A DNA stretch of 64,000 bases, from positions 1 to 64,000 of the forward strand of contig CAVQMN010000006.1 of NCBI GenBank assembly GCA_963713625.1. The letters are read 5' to 3'. The position numbers were made by a program, and so were the translations under genes. The notes below the pieces were generated by a model. It was given only the letters and a program-made list of their open reading frames with translations. It did no database searches and had not been told where the DNA came from. This document shows, one piece after another, positions 15,739 to 24,247 of the stretch (the stretch's first letter is position 1; each line of letters starts with the position of its first letter). Source of the DNA: Bog-756 sp963713625. GTDB lineage: Bacteria; Actinomycetota; Acidimicrobiia; Acidimicrobiales; RAAP-2.

Positions 15739-17065
15739 CCTGGGGGACGTAACGGTCATTAGTGATCCTGGGCTGTCCGGCAAGGACATGCACAGGCCAG
15801 GCCTCCAGCAGGTCCTCGCTGCCGTTGAGGCCGGGCACGTGTCGCATCTATTGGTCTGGCGACTCGACCGGCTGTCCAGGAACCTGGGTGACCTGATCCT
15901 CCTGGCCGACATGCTCGGCATGCATGGGGTTGCGCTGCACTCCGTGTCAGAGAACCTTGACCTGTCCTCGGCAGCGGGCAGGATGTTCTACAACATCCTC
16001 GGAACGTTCGCCCAGTTCTTCCGGGAGCAACTGTCGGAGAATGTGCGCATGGGCAACGACCGGGCCGTGCGAGAAGGGAAGCACATCAACCGGCCTAAGA
16101 CGGGCTACGACATGATCGACGGGGCGCTGGTCCCGAACGATCAGGCCACAACCATCCGGGAGATCTTCAGGCTGCGGACTGAGGGAAAGAGCTACCGGGA
16201 AATCGAGTCCCGAACCGGCATCACCTACTCGACCGTGCGATCGATTCTCCTGTCCCGTGTCTACGTCGGTGAAGTTCCTCATAACGATGCCTGGTTTCCG
16301 GGCATCCACGAGCCCTTGATTACCGAGGCGCAGTGGCAGGCGGCCAACCGGGGCCACGTGCCCGGTCGTAGGCGGAGCCAGGACGTCCTCTCCGGAAAAG
16401 TCCGGTGTGGCACGTGTGGCCGCCGCATGGCGCTCGATCAAAACGGTGCAGGGCGAGTGTTCTATCGGTGCAAGCATCGGGGTCAAGGCTGCAACCAGCC
16501 CGCCAGGACCACCTCTGGCCTTGCTCGAGCTGCGGTCCTGGGTCTCCGATTGGTGAGTAGCGATGGGGATCTCCAGGATGCGATCCGTCGGAAGCTCTCC
16601 GGGGGCAGCCGGGAAACGTCCGCCAGGACGTCCCGGCGCACCCGGAAAGCTCCAGCGGACGTCATGAGGGACCTGTCGGAGCAACGTCGGAAGCTTCTCG
16701 ACCTGTTCTACAACGGCAAGATCTCGATGGACCTCTTCGAGGAGGAGGAGCAGCGACTGACGTTGAGCATCGAGGCCGCCCGCTCTCAGGCTTCCGCTGA
16801 ATCCGAGGAGGCTGCCACACGATCAGAGCTGGATCGAGCACTTCGAGCGTGTCGCAGCCGCTCTCCGAGATCTCGACGTGGATCAGGTTTGGAAAGCGGC
16901 GACCGACCAGGAACGAAGGGTCCTCATCGAGGAACTGCTGGAGTGGGTGACGGTGTTCCCGGACCATCTGGAAGTCACCGTGGTAGGCACTCCCCCACTC
17001 GCCGTCGCCTACAGCGAGGTTGGACTCAAGGAGTCGCAGATTTTGGTGTCGGAGGGGGGACTTGA
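15632..17065 (+). CDS. Large serine recombinase (integrase), frameshifted C terminus
   Basis: GTG 15632 is chosen for the purine-rich AAGGGGGG 8 nt upstream; ATG 15605 is in frame. The resolvase catalytic domain begins LTLAYCRVSTEEQ with nucleophile Ser10, followed by the LLVWRLDRLSRN active-site Arg motif. A recombinase domain follows (IREIFRLRTEGKSYREIESR), then a zinc ribbon near residues 258-285 (CGTC, CKHRGQGC) and a coiled coil. After about 16840 this frame becomes Arg/Ser/Gly-rich nonsense, while the +1 frame continues the expected C terminus. The catalytic part is intact. Such enzymes insert and excise elements between attP and attB; here the adjacent tRNA-Leu is the likely target. 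Confidence 0.85.
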   Translation: MLTLAYCRVSTEEQAAEGFSIEGQADRLRAYSAARDLGDVTVISDPGLSGKDMHRPGLQQVLAAVEAGHVSHLLVWRLDRLSRNLGDLILLADMLGMHGVALHSVSENLDLSSAAGRMFYNILGTFAQFFREQLSENVRMGNDRAVREGKHINRPKTGYDMIDGALVPNDQATTIREIFRLRTEGKSYREIESRTGITYSTVRSILLSRVYVGEVPHNDAWFPGIHEPLITEAQWQAANRGHVPGRRRSQDVLSGKVRCGTCGRRMALDQNGAGRVFYRCKHRGQGCNQPARTTSGLARAAVLGLRLVSSDGDLQDAIRRKLSGGSRETSARTSRRTRKAPADVMRDLSEQRRKLLDLFYNGKISMDLFEEEEQRLTLSIEAARSQASAESEEAATRSELDRALRACRSRSPRSRRGSGLESGDRPGTKGPHRGTAGVGDGVPGPSGSHRGRHSPTRRRLQRGWTQGVADFGVGGGT

Positions 17066-17090
17066 ACCCCCACGCCCTTGCGGGCACTAG
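16840..17090 (+). other. Shifted-frame continuation of the serine recombinase
   Basis: In the +1 frame the sequence reads DQSWIEHFERVAAALRDLDV, then DQERRVLIEELLEWVTVFPD, the usual ending of this family, and stops at TAG 17088-17090 inside the tRNA gene. One extra base near 16820-16840 explains the break. The real protein may therefore be inactive, made by frameshifting, or simply mis-sequenced. Confidence 0.7.
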
Positions 17091-17130
17091 CCCCTCAAGC
17101 TAGCGCGTCTGCCTATTCCGCCACTCCGAC
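17044..17130 (-). tRNA. tRNA-Leu (anticodon GAG)
   Basis: On the minus strand a complete class II tRNA folds: acceptor GTCGGAG/CTCCGAC, a D arm, anticodon stem CTAGC/GCTAG with loop TTGAGGG (anticodon GAG), a long variable arm CCC/GGG type, T stem GGGGG/CCCCC with TTCAAGT loop, and encoded ACCA end. Its 3' end faces the recombinase, the usual geometry of a tRNA used as an attachment site. Confidence 0.95.
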
Positions 17131-17285
17131 GAAGTGGCTCCGGATTCACATCCGGGGCGACAGGCATGGTAGCGCGCCCCCGGCTCGCCCCACGACAGGA
17201 TCGGGACGTTTCGTGGTGCGCGCTTCCGATCCGGTCGTCGCCACCGTCACCGTCCCGGACCGGCCCCCGGCGGCCTGATGCGGAT

Positions 17286-19070
17286 CTAATGAGTGGGCGG
17301 CCCGGGTTTCAGCACGCTCCAGAGGGCCACGTTCCACAGGATCCCGTCCTCGGACGGGTTGTACTGGACATTGGCCAGCTGAACCCCGTTGGCCACCAGT
17401 GCCGGCTCCTGAAACAGGGGCAGGGCCACCATCTGATCCCACAACTGATCGTCGATCTGGCCGTAGATGGTGCCCCCGGACACCGGATTGAGAGCCTGGG
17501 CCGCCTGGATGAACAGCTGGTCCACCTCGGGATCGCTCAGGTGGCTCCAGTTCTGACTGCCGGCCGAGTCGACCAGTCCCAACCCGTCCGAATACCAGGC
17601 CGCCGTCGTGGTCTCGTAGGGGCTGGCCATGCGGGTCACCAGGGCCATGTCGTAGGAGTTGGCGGCGGCCGCGGCCTCCATGCCGGCGGTGCCGTCCACC
17701 GCGCTGGTCACCACGGCGATGCCTGCATCCCGCAGCTGGGCCACGATCTCCGCCGCCACCGTGCTGATCCACGGGTCTCCGGACTCGACCGCCATCCTGA
17801 CCGTCAGCTTCGTTCCGTCCGCGTCGATGTAGTCACCGGCCGGGTCCTTGTGGTAGCCGATGCTCTGGAGGAGGTTGTCGGTGTCGGCCGGATCCAAGCT
17901 GGTGTACTCGCCTGCGGCCGACGAGGGGTTGTAGCTGGCCTGGGAGGCGGCGGCCAGATGGTCCTGGCTGACCACCAGTGCCGGGTCCATGGCCCCGAAC
18001 GTCTGCTGCAGGAGGACGGTCCGGTTGATGGCATGGGCAATGGCCTCACGGACCGGAGATCGCGAGGCCAACGGGCTGTCGATGTTGAAGTCCAGTTCGA
18101 GGAGGTTGAGCGACCCTTTCACCGTGCTCTGCGTGTTGGGGAGGGCCGACACGACGCCGAGCGAGTTGAGGTCGAACGAGGTCGGTTGGGCCACGGCCCG
18201 GTTGTCCTGGCTCAGGGCCCCGGTCCAGGTGGCCTGGTCGGGCGCCACGTTCACCGTCACCGTCTTCAGTACGGAGGGAACCCCCCACCACTTGGGGTTG
18301 CGCACCAGCACCGCCGCGCCCTTGGAGGAGACCGACCGCACGATCAGCGGTCCGGCTGAGAGGTCGACGGCCGGATTGAAGGTGTCGAAACCGTGGTTCC
18401 ACCCCACCCGGGTGGCGATATGGGCGGGAACCATGTTGTTGAACATCACACGCCAGTCGGTGAAGGGGGTGGAGAACACCACCGTCACCGTCTTTCCCCC
18501 GTGGCTCGGGGTGACCGAGGCGACGTCCCGATAGCCCAGCGTGGACGCCACCTGGTCGGGCTGGCCGTCGACGTCGATCCCGTTCCCGTCCTGGGACTGC
18601 CATGCGTAGATGAAGTCGGCCGCACTGACCGGGACCCCGTCCGACCAGACGGCGGAGGGGTTGATCACGTACTGGATGGTGAGCGGCGCCGTCGAGGTGA
18701 CCTCCACGCTCGAGAGAAGGGCGCTGTTGACCTGAGGCATCAGTTTGGCGTTCAACACGTAGGCGCTGGGCAGCACGGCCGACAGCAGGGTCGGCGTGGT
18801 CGAGGCCGCTCCGGCCGGCGTGTTGGGGTTGAACCCGTCCCAGGGCACGTCGAACTGGACGTTGGCCGATCCCCCGGGTGCCGGGACCAGCGCCGAGGTG
18901 TTCTGGTCGTCCACCTGGTCGATGCGGTGGTTCCCGAGGTGATCCACCACCGCGACCAGCCCGATGATGACGATGATCACCAAGGGCAGCGTCCACCGGG
19001 CGCGATGCTGCTGCCACAACGCTGAGATGCGGTGCCGGCGCGCGACGGGCTCGGCGCCGTGGTCGTTCAC
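17286..19070 (-). CDS. Membrane-anchored family 5 solute-binding protein
   Basis: The 594-residue protein matches extracellular solute-binding proteins of peptide/nickel ABC importers (SBP_bac_5): AVWSDGVPVSAADFIYAWQ, FTDWRVMFNNMVPAHI, and VREAIAHAINRTVLLQQTFG. Instead of a lipobox it has an N-terminal transmembrane segment (residues about 29-45, LPLVIIVIIGLVAVVDHL). Its GTG start overlaps the secG stop by 4 nt, so it ends the gap-pgk-tpiA-secG unit. No permease or ATPase is adjacent. It may serve a transporter encoded elsewhere, such as the one at 54-58 kb, or be a sensor-like binding protein. Confidence 0.85.
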   Translation of the reverse strand: MNDHGAEPVARRHRISALWQQHRARWTLPLVIIVIIGLVAVVDHLGNHRIDQVDDQNTSALVPAPGGSANVQFDVPWDGFNPNTPAGAASTTPTLLSAVLPSAYVLNAKLMPQVNSALLSSVEVTSTAPLTIQYVINPSAVWSDGVPVSAADFIYAWQSQDGNGIDVDGQPDQVASTLGYRDVASVTPSHGGKTVTVVFSTPFTDWRVMFNNMVPAHIATRVGWNHGFDTFNPAVDLSAGPLIVRSVSSKGAAVLVRNPKWWGVPSVLKTVTVNVAPDQATWTGALSQDNRAVAQPTSFDLNSLGVVSALPNTQSTVKGSLNLLELDFNIDSPLASRSPVREAIAHAINRTVLLQQTFGAMDPALVVSQDHLAAASQASYNPSSAAGEYTSLDPADTDNLLQSIGYHKDPAGDYIDADGTKLTVRMAVESGDPWISTVAAEIVAQLRDAGIAVVTSAVDGTAGMEAAAAANSYDMALVTRMASPYETTTAAWYSDGLGLVDSAGSQNWSHLSDPEVDQLFIQAAQALNPVSGGTIYGQIDDQLWDQMVALPLFQEPALVANGVQLANVQYNPSEDGILWNVALWSVLKPGPPTH

Positions 19071-19297
19071 TGCAGGCGCAGGATGAGAATGAGGTTGGTG
19101 AAGGCGAAGATGACGGCGACGGTGACCGTGATCCGGTCGAGGTTCTTCTCCACCACCGTCGACCCGGCCGCGGCGGTGCCGACGGAACCACCGAACATGT
19201 CGGAGAGTCCCCCGCCCTTGCCGCTGTGCATGAGGATGAGGAAGATGAGCGCCAGAGACGCCATGATCTGCAGGACGACGATGATTGCGGTCAGCAT
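19067..19297 (-). CDS. secG: Protein-export membrane protein SecG
   Basis: The 76-residue product has two hydrophobic helices flanking the conserved LMHSGKGGGLSDMFGG loop of SecG, the small accessory subunit of the SecYEG translocon. ATG 19297 follows GGAGG. It lies 46 nt after tpiA, the usual actinobacterial order, and overlaps the downstream binding-protein gene by 4 nt. Confidence 0.93.
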   Translation of the reverse strand: MLTAIIVVLQIMASLALIFLILMHSGKGGGLSDMFGGSVGTAAAGSTVVEKNLDRITVTVAVIFAFTNLILILRLQ

Positions 19298-19343
19298 CTG
19301 CACTTCCTCCCTTGGCCAGTGACCGCTGGAGACGCTACCAAAC

Positions 19344-20138
19344 TCACCGAACGGTCCGTGCCGCGGCCCGGATGATCCCGAGGAAGGCGGCGGGGTCCAA
19401 GCTGGCTCCGCCGACCAGCGCACCGTCGATGTCCGGGCCTCTGAGCAGGTCCTCGGTGTTCTCCTCGTTGACCGATCCCCCGTACTGCAGGCGGATCTGG
19501 GCCGCCGCCTCCAGGTCGGCGCACCGGCCCACGACCTCGCGGATCCACTGGCAGGCGTCCTGGGCGTCCTCGGGCGTGGACGCCTGGCCCGTCCCGATGG
19601 CCCACAGCGGTTCGTAGGCGATCACCACCCCGGGGAGCGAGTCGGCGGGCACACCGGCGAGGGCGGCCTCGACCTGGGCGGCCAGGCGGTCCTTGGTCAT
19701 CCCCTGTTCCCGCTCCTCATCGGTCTCGCCGACGCAGCAGATGGGGGTCATACCGTTCCGGAGGACCGCTTTGAGCTTGGCCGACACGGTCTCGTCCGTC
19801 TCGCCGAACAGGCGCCGCCGCTCGGAGTGCCCGACGATCACGTACTCGACGTGGAGCTTGGCCAGCATCAACGGGCTCACCTCACCGGTGAAGGCACCCG
19901 AGTCCTCGATGGCACAGTTCTGGGCCCCGAGGGCGATGGGAATGCCCTCCGGCTCGATGACCGACTGCACGGTGCGGATGTCGGTGAACGGGGGGTGGAT
20001 GGAGATGTCCACCGGCCCCGCGTCGGCCGGTTGCAGCCGGAGCCCGAGGTCACGGGCCGCGTGGAGCGCCTCGAGGTGGTCGAAGTTCATCTTCCAGTTG
20101 CCGCTGATCAGCGGCCGGCGCGGCGGGGTGCCGGTCAC
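19344..20138 (-). CDS. tpiA: Triosephosphate isomerase
   Basis: A 264-residue TIM barrel with all active-site elements: the GNWKMN Asn-Lys near residues 14-19, catalytic His in VIVGHSERR, catalytic Glu in VIAYEPLWAIGTG, and the phosphate-binding QYGGSV and LVGGASL loops. It interconverts dihydroxyacetone phosphate and glyceraldehyde 3-phosphate. The GTG start overlaps the pgk stop by 4 nt. Confidence 0.97.
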   Translation of the reverse strand: MTGTPPRRPLISGNWKMNFDHLEALHAARDLGLRLQPADAGPVDISIHPPFTDIRTVQSVIEPEGIPIALGAQNCAIEDSGAFTGEVSPLMLAKLHVEYVIVGHSERRRLFGETDETVSAKLKAVLRNGMTPICCVGETDEEREQGMTKDRLAAQVEAALAGVPADSLPGVVIAYEPLWAIGTGQASTPEDAQDACQWIREVVGRCADLEAAAQIRLQYGGSVNEENTEDLLRGPDIDGALVGGASLDPAAFLGIIRAAARTVR

Positions 20139-21346
20139 GGTTTTTGACGGCCCTCCCCCGAGCGCCCCTTGGCCGGCGGGGCGTTGACCGCCCCCCGCAA
20201 CGCGGCCAGCCCCGGCAGGTCACCGTATTCGAGCAACTCGAGGGATGCGCCCCCGCCGGTGGAGATGAAGTCGATCCGATCGGCCAGGCCCAGCTCGTCG
20301 ACGGCGGCCACGCTGTCCCCCCCGCCCACGATGGTGAAGCCCCGGCTGTTGGCCACGGCCCGTGCCACCCCCGCCGTCCCGGCGTTGAACCGCGCGTCCT
20401 CGAACACGCCCATGGGCCCGTTCCACAACACGGTGGCCGCCGTACCGATCCGGCGGGCGAAGGACTCGACCGTGGCCGGACCCATGTCCAACCCCTGCCA
20501 GCCCGTAGGGACATCCACCCCCACGATCTGGACCTCCCCACCCGAACAGTCGCACCCGAAGTCGGCGCCGGGCTCGAGGGCCACGATGTCGGTGGGGAGG
20601 ATGATGGGGCGGCCGGAGGCGAGGAGCGCGGCACAGTCGGCGATCCTGGCCTCGTCCACCAGCGAGTCGCCCACATCGTGGCCGGCCGCCACCAGGAAGG
20701 TGTAGGCCATGCCGCCCCCCACCACGAGGGCGTCCACCCGGTCCAGCAGGGCTTCGAGCACGCCGAGCTTGTCGGCCACCTTGGCCCCGCCGACCACGGC
20801 GATGAAGGGTCGGTCCGGGGTTGCCAGCAGCCCGCCCAGCACTTCGACCTCGTGTTGGAGGAGAAACCCGGCGGCGCTGGGCAGCCGGCTCGGCGGTCCG
20901 ACCACCGAGGCGTGGCTCCGGTGGGAGACGCCGAAGGCGTCGTTGACGTAGACGTCGTGTCCATTGATCAGCTTCTCGACGAAGGCCGGATCGTTCTGGT
21001 CCTCCCCCGGGTCGAAGCGGAGGTTCTCGATGAGCTCCACCTGGGGGGCCAGCCTGGCCAGCTCCTCCCGCACCGGTCCGAGGTCCCACCGGGCGTCGGG
21101 CGCCCCTTCGGGGCGGCCCAGGTGGGTGCAGGCGGTGACCTTGGCCCCCCGCTCGATGAGGTAGTTCAACGTGGGCAGGGCCGCCCGGATCCGGAAGTCG
21201 TCGGTGACCGAGAAGGTCTCGTCGGCGCACAGGCGCAGGGGCACGTTGAAGTCCACCCGGACGAGCACGCTGGCCCCGTCGAGATCGGGGAGGTCGTGGA
21301 GGAGGGGCAACCCGTCCAGCAGCGGATTGTCAGATTCTTCTCGCAT
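20135..21346 (-). CDS. pgk: Phosphoglycerate kinase
   Basis: The 403-residue enzyme shows VLVRVDFNVPL and the THLGRPEG substrate loop in the N domain, and VVGGAKVADKLGVLEALL, WNGPMGVFE and FISTGGGASLELLE in the nucleotide domain. It produces ATP and 3-phosphoglycerate in glycolysis. It sits between gap (45 nt upstream) and tpiA (4-nt overlap). Confidence 0.97.
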   Translation of the reverse strand: MREESDNPLLDGLPLLHDLPDLDGASVLVRVDFNVPLRLCADETFSVTDDFRIRAALPTLNYLIERGAKVTACTHLGRPEGAPDARWDLGPVREELARLAPQVELIENLRFDPGEDQNDPAFVEKLINGHDVYVNDAFGVSHRSHASVVGPPSRLPSAAGFLLQHEVEVLGGLLATPDRPFIAVVGGAKVADKLGVLEALLDRVDALVVGGGMAYTFLVAAGHDVGDSLVDEARIADCAALLASGRPIILPTDIVALEPGADFGCDCSGGEVQIVGVDVPTGWQGLDMGPATVESFARRIGTAATVLWNGPMGVFEDARFNAGTAGVARAVANSRGFTIVGGGDSVAAVDELGLADRIDFISTGGGASLELLEYGDLPGLAALRGAVNAPPAKGRSGEGRQKP

Positions 21347-21391
21347 CGCCTGTCATCCCCCTCGTTTCCGCCCTGTCCCCGGCCGCTGACT

Positions 21392-22417
21392 TCACGAGCC
21401 CGATCGGCCGACCACCAGCGAGAGATCGACCAACCGGTTGGCGTACCCCCACTCGTTGTCGTACCAGCCTGCCACTTTGACCAGGCTAATTCCCGAAGCG
21501 GAGGGCATGACCATGGTCAGCCCGCTGTCGAAGGTGCACGAGGCCGGGTTGCCCACGATGTCCGAAGAGACGATGGGGTCCTCGGTGTAGTCGAGGACCT
21601 TGGCCATGGGGCCCTCGGAGGCGGCCCGGGCGAAGGCCGCGTTGACCTGGTCGACGGTGACCGACCCGGGGATCACGGCCGTGAAGTCGGTGATCGAACC
21701 GTCCGGCACCGGCACCCGCAGGGCGCTGCCGTCCAGGCGGCCCTTCATCGACTTGAGCACCAGGCCGGTGGCCCGGGCCGCCCCGGTCGAGGCGGGAATG
21801 ATGTTGACGGGCGCCGACCTGGCCCGCCGGAGGTCGCGGTGCGGGAGGTCGAGCAGGTTCTGGTCGTTGGTGAAGGCGTGCACCGTGGTCATCATCCCGC
21901 TCTCGACCCCGAAGGCGTCGTCGAGGACCTTGACCATGGGCACGAAGCAGTTGGTGGTGCACGAGGCGTTGGACACCACGAAGTCCTTGTCCGGATCGAA
22001 CTCGTCGTCGTTGACCCCGATCACGAACGTGGCGTCGACATCGGTGGCCGGGGCCGACACGATGACCCGGGTGGCGCCGGCGTCGAGGTGGGCGGCGGCC
22101 GACTCACGGGTGGTGAACAGGCCGGTGGACTCGACCACCACGTCCACGCCGAGCTCGTCCCAGGGCAGGGCCTTGGGCTCGCGCTCGGCCAGCACGGAGA
22201 TGGGGCCGGAGTCGAGCACGATGGTGGAGCCGTCCACCTCCACCGGACTTCCGAACCTCCCCTGGGTCGAGTCGTAGCGGAGGAGGTGGGCCAGGGTGTC
22301 GGCCGAGGTGAGGTCGTTGACGGCCACCACCTCCAGGTCCGCCCCCATGGACCGTGCCGCCCGCAGATAGTTGCGACCGATGCGCCCGAAGCCGTTGATA
22401 CCGATCCGTACGGTCAT
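21392..22417 (-). CDS. gap: Glyceraldehyde-3-phosphate dehydrogenase, type I
   Basis: The start ATG 22417 gives the family N terminus TVRIGINGFGRIGRN; an in-frame GTG lies at 22432. The catalytic Cys is in SNASCTTNC, and the C-terminal WYDNEWGYANRLVDL is conserved. The acidic residue after the second NAD-binding strand (VVAVNDLT) fits NAD preference. In other actinobacteria the gene follows whiA; here yvcK is the next upstream gene, 118 nt away. Confidence 0.96.
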   Translation of the reverse strand: MTVRIGINGFGRIGRNYLRAARSMGADLEVVAVNDLTSADTLAHLLRYDSTQGRFGSPVEVDGSTIVLDSGPISVLAEREPKALPWDELGVDVVVESTGLFTTRESAAAHLDAGATRVIVSAPATDVDATFVIGVNDDEFDPDKDFVVSNASCTTNCFVPMVKVLDDAFGVESGMMTTVHAFTNDQNLLDLPHRDLRRARSAPVNIIPASTGAARATGLVLKSMKGRLDGSALRVPVPDGSITDFTAVIPGSVTVDQVNAAFARAASEGPMAKVLDYTEDPIVSSDIVGNPASCTFDSGLTMVMPSASGISLVKVAGWYDNEWGYANRLVDLSLVVGRSGS

Positions 22418-22535
22418 TCCCGTTTGCCTCACCCTTCAATCTTCCATGCGACAACCTTCATGCCGCTGTTCCCTGTTGCCCCGTTGACGAAAGGAGACCG
22501 GTGACCACGCTACGGCATCCAGACGGTCTGACGCA

Positions 22536-23399
22536 TCATTCGACCAGATCCGAGAGTACCGAGGCCAGTCTGACCGGGTCGTGGGCCAGGCCGCTCGGGC
22601 GGCCCAGCCGGGTGTCCACCAGCTCCACCTGGGGCCTTCCCCGGGGCAACCCGGCCGTGTCGCAGACGACGATATCCACAGGCACACCGTGGGCGGCCAG
22701 GGCCTCGATGTGCATGCCGACGTCGAATCCCTCGGTTTCGGGCACCTGGGGCCGCAGGTTGCAGACGTAGATCTTGCGGGCCGCCGAACGCCTGATGCCC
22801 TCCCGGATGTCGGGCACGGCGATGGCGGCCAACACGCTGGTGAACAGGGAGCCGGGCCCGAGGACGATCTGGTCGGCCTCGGCCAGGGCGGCCAGGACCT
22901 CGGCCGGGGCCTTCGGATCGGCGGGCACCAGGGACACGGTCCGGATGTGGTCGGTGGCCATCACCGCCACCTGGCCGTCCACCTGGCCGCCGTCGCTCCG
23001 GGCCTTCAGGACCACCGGCTCGATGGTGGCGGGCAGGACCCGGCCGCGGACACCGAGCAGGCGGCAGGCCTCGTCGAGGGCGGCCACCGTGTCCGGGGCC
23101 GCCTCGATGAACCCGGCCAGGATCAGATTGCCGAGGGAGTGGCCGGCCAGCTCCTCCTCACCGAACCGGTACTCGAACGCCGCCGCCAGGAGGGAGCCCG
23201 GTTCGGCCAGGGCCACCAGGCACTTGCGCAGGTCCCCGGGGGGGATGATCTGGAGGAGCTCGCGCAGCCGCCCGGACGAGCCCCCGTCATCGGCCACCGA
23301 CACCACCGCGGTGACCTCGCCCGTGTACCGGCGGACGGCGCGCAGGGTGGCGGCCAGTCCGTGGCCACCACCGATGGCCACCACCTTGGGTCCGCTCAC
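22536..23399 (-). CDS. yvcK: YvcK/CofD-like gluconeogenesis-morphology factor
   Basis: The 287-residue protein begins KVVAIGGGHGLAATLRAVRR and continues with VVSVADDGGSSGRLR and IPPGDLRKCLVAL, hallmarks of the YvcK branch of the CofD/LPPG-transferase superfamily. Family members bind UDP-sugars and influence growth on gluconeogenic carbon and cell shape. Its GTG start overlaps the rapZ stop by 4 nt, as in many actinobacteria. Confidence 0.93.
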   Translation of the reverse strand: MSGPKVVAIGGGHGLAATLRAVRRYTGEVTAVVSVADDGGSSGRLRELLQIIPPGDLRKCLVALAEPGSLLAAAFEYRFGEEELAGHSLGNLILAGFIEAAPDTVAALDEACRLLGVRGRVLPATIEPVVLKARSDGGQVDGQVAVMATDHIRTVSLVPADPKAPAEVLAALAEADQIVLGPGSLFTSVLAAIAVPDIREGIRRSAARKIYVCNLRPQVPETEGFDVGMHIEALAAHGVPVDIVVCDTAGLPRGRPQVELVDTRLGRPSGLAHDPVRLASVLSDLVE

Positions 23400-24247
23400 C
23401 GGTCGACGTCCCGGTGGAAGACGGTGGTCGGCATCCCGTGGTCACCCAGGCGGCGTGAGAGCTCCTCGGCCAGCACCACCGAGCGGTGCCGACCGCCGGT
23501 GCACCCCATGGCCACGGTCAGATAGGACTTGCCCTCCCGGATGTAGGCGGGGATGAGCATGACCAGCAGCTCGTCGAGCTTGTCGAGGAATGCGGTCGTC
23601 TCCGGCCGGCCGAGCACGAAATCCCGGACCTCCTCGTCGAGGCCGCTCAGCCCACGCAGGGGCTCGTTCCAGTAGGGGTTGGGGAGGAACCGGCAGTCGA
23701 ACATCAGATCGACGTCGAGGGGCACCCCGTGCTTGAACCCGAACGAGAGCACCGAGGTGCGCATGGTGCTGCCCGGTCCCTCGCCCCCGAAGGCCTCCAT
23801 CAGCCGGGTCCGGAGCTGGTTGGTGTTGAGCTCCCCGGTGTCGATGACCAGGTCGGCCCGGTCGCGGAGCTCCTTGAGCAGGAGCCGCTCGTCGACGATG
23901 GAGTCGATCACCCCCCGGGCGGCCTGGGGATGCCGGCGTCGGGTGCCCTCGAACCGCCGGATGAGGACGTCGTCGGCCGCGTCGAGGAAGAGGATGCGCA
24001 CCCGGTTCGGTCCCATCTCGAGGGCGTCGACGGCCGGCAGGACGTCCTCCAGGTCTCCCCCGCCCCGCCCCACCACGAAGGCCACCCGCTTCATCTCCGA
24101 CCCGGTGGCGTCCACCAGGTCGGAGACCTTCGAGATGAGGGCCGACGGCATGTTGTCGATGACGAACCAGCCGATGTCCTCCAACGTGGCCGCGGCCGTC
24201 GATCGGCCGGCCCCGGACATGCCGGTCACCACCAGGTACTCACTCAT
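23396..24247 (-). CDS. rapZ: RapZ/YvcJ family nucleotide-binding protein
   Basis: The 283-residue product starts with a P-loop VVTGMSGAGRSTAAATLEDIG, where Arg replaces the usual Walker Lys, as is common in actinobacterial members. The N-terminal kinase-like domain is followed by the RapZ C domain with GFKHGVPLDVDLMFDCRFLPN and the phosphate-site-like CTGGRHRSV. In enterobacteria RapZ controls GlmS through a small RNA; in Gram-positives the role is less clear. ATG 24247 overlaps the uvrC stop (ATGA). Confidence 0.93.
   Translation of the reverse strand: MSEYLVVTGMSGAGRSTAAATLEDIGWFVIDNMPSALISKVSDLVDATGSEMKRVAFVVGRGGGDLEDVLPAVDALEMGPNRVRILFLDAADDVLIRRFEGTRRRHPQAARGVIDSIVDERLLLKELRDRADLVIDTGELNTNQLRTRLMEAFGGEGPGSTMRTSVLSFGFKHGVPLDVDLMFDCRFLPNPYWNEPLRGLSGLDEEVRDFVLGRPETTAFLDKLDELLVMLIPAYIREGKSYLTVAMGCTGGRHRSVVLAEELSRRLGDHGMPTTVFHRDVDR

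Noticed and set aside
20144..22504. 786-residue open frame on the plus strand
   Set aside because: It runs antisense to pgk, gap and tpiA, which are fully conserved; the frame is open only because of high GC, and its product is His/Gly/Val-rich with no motif.
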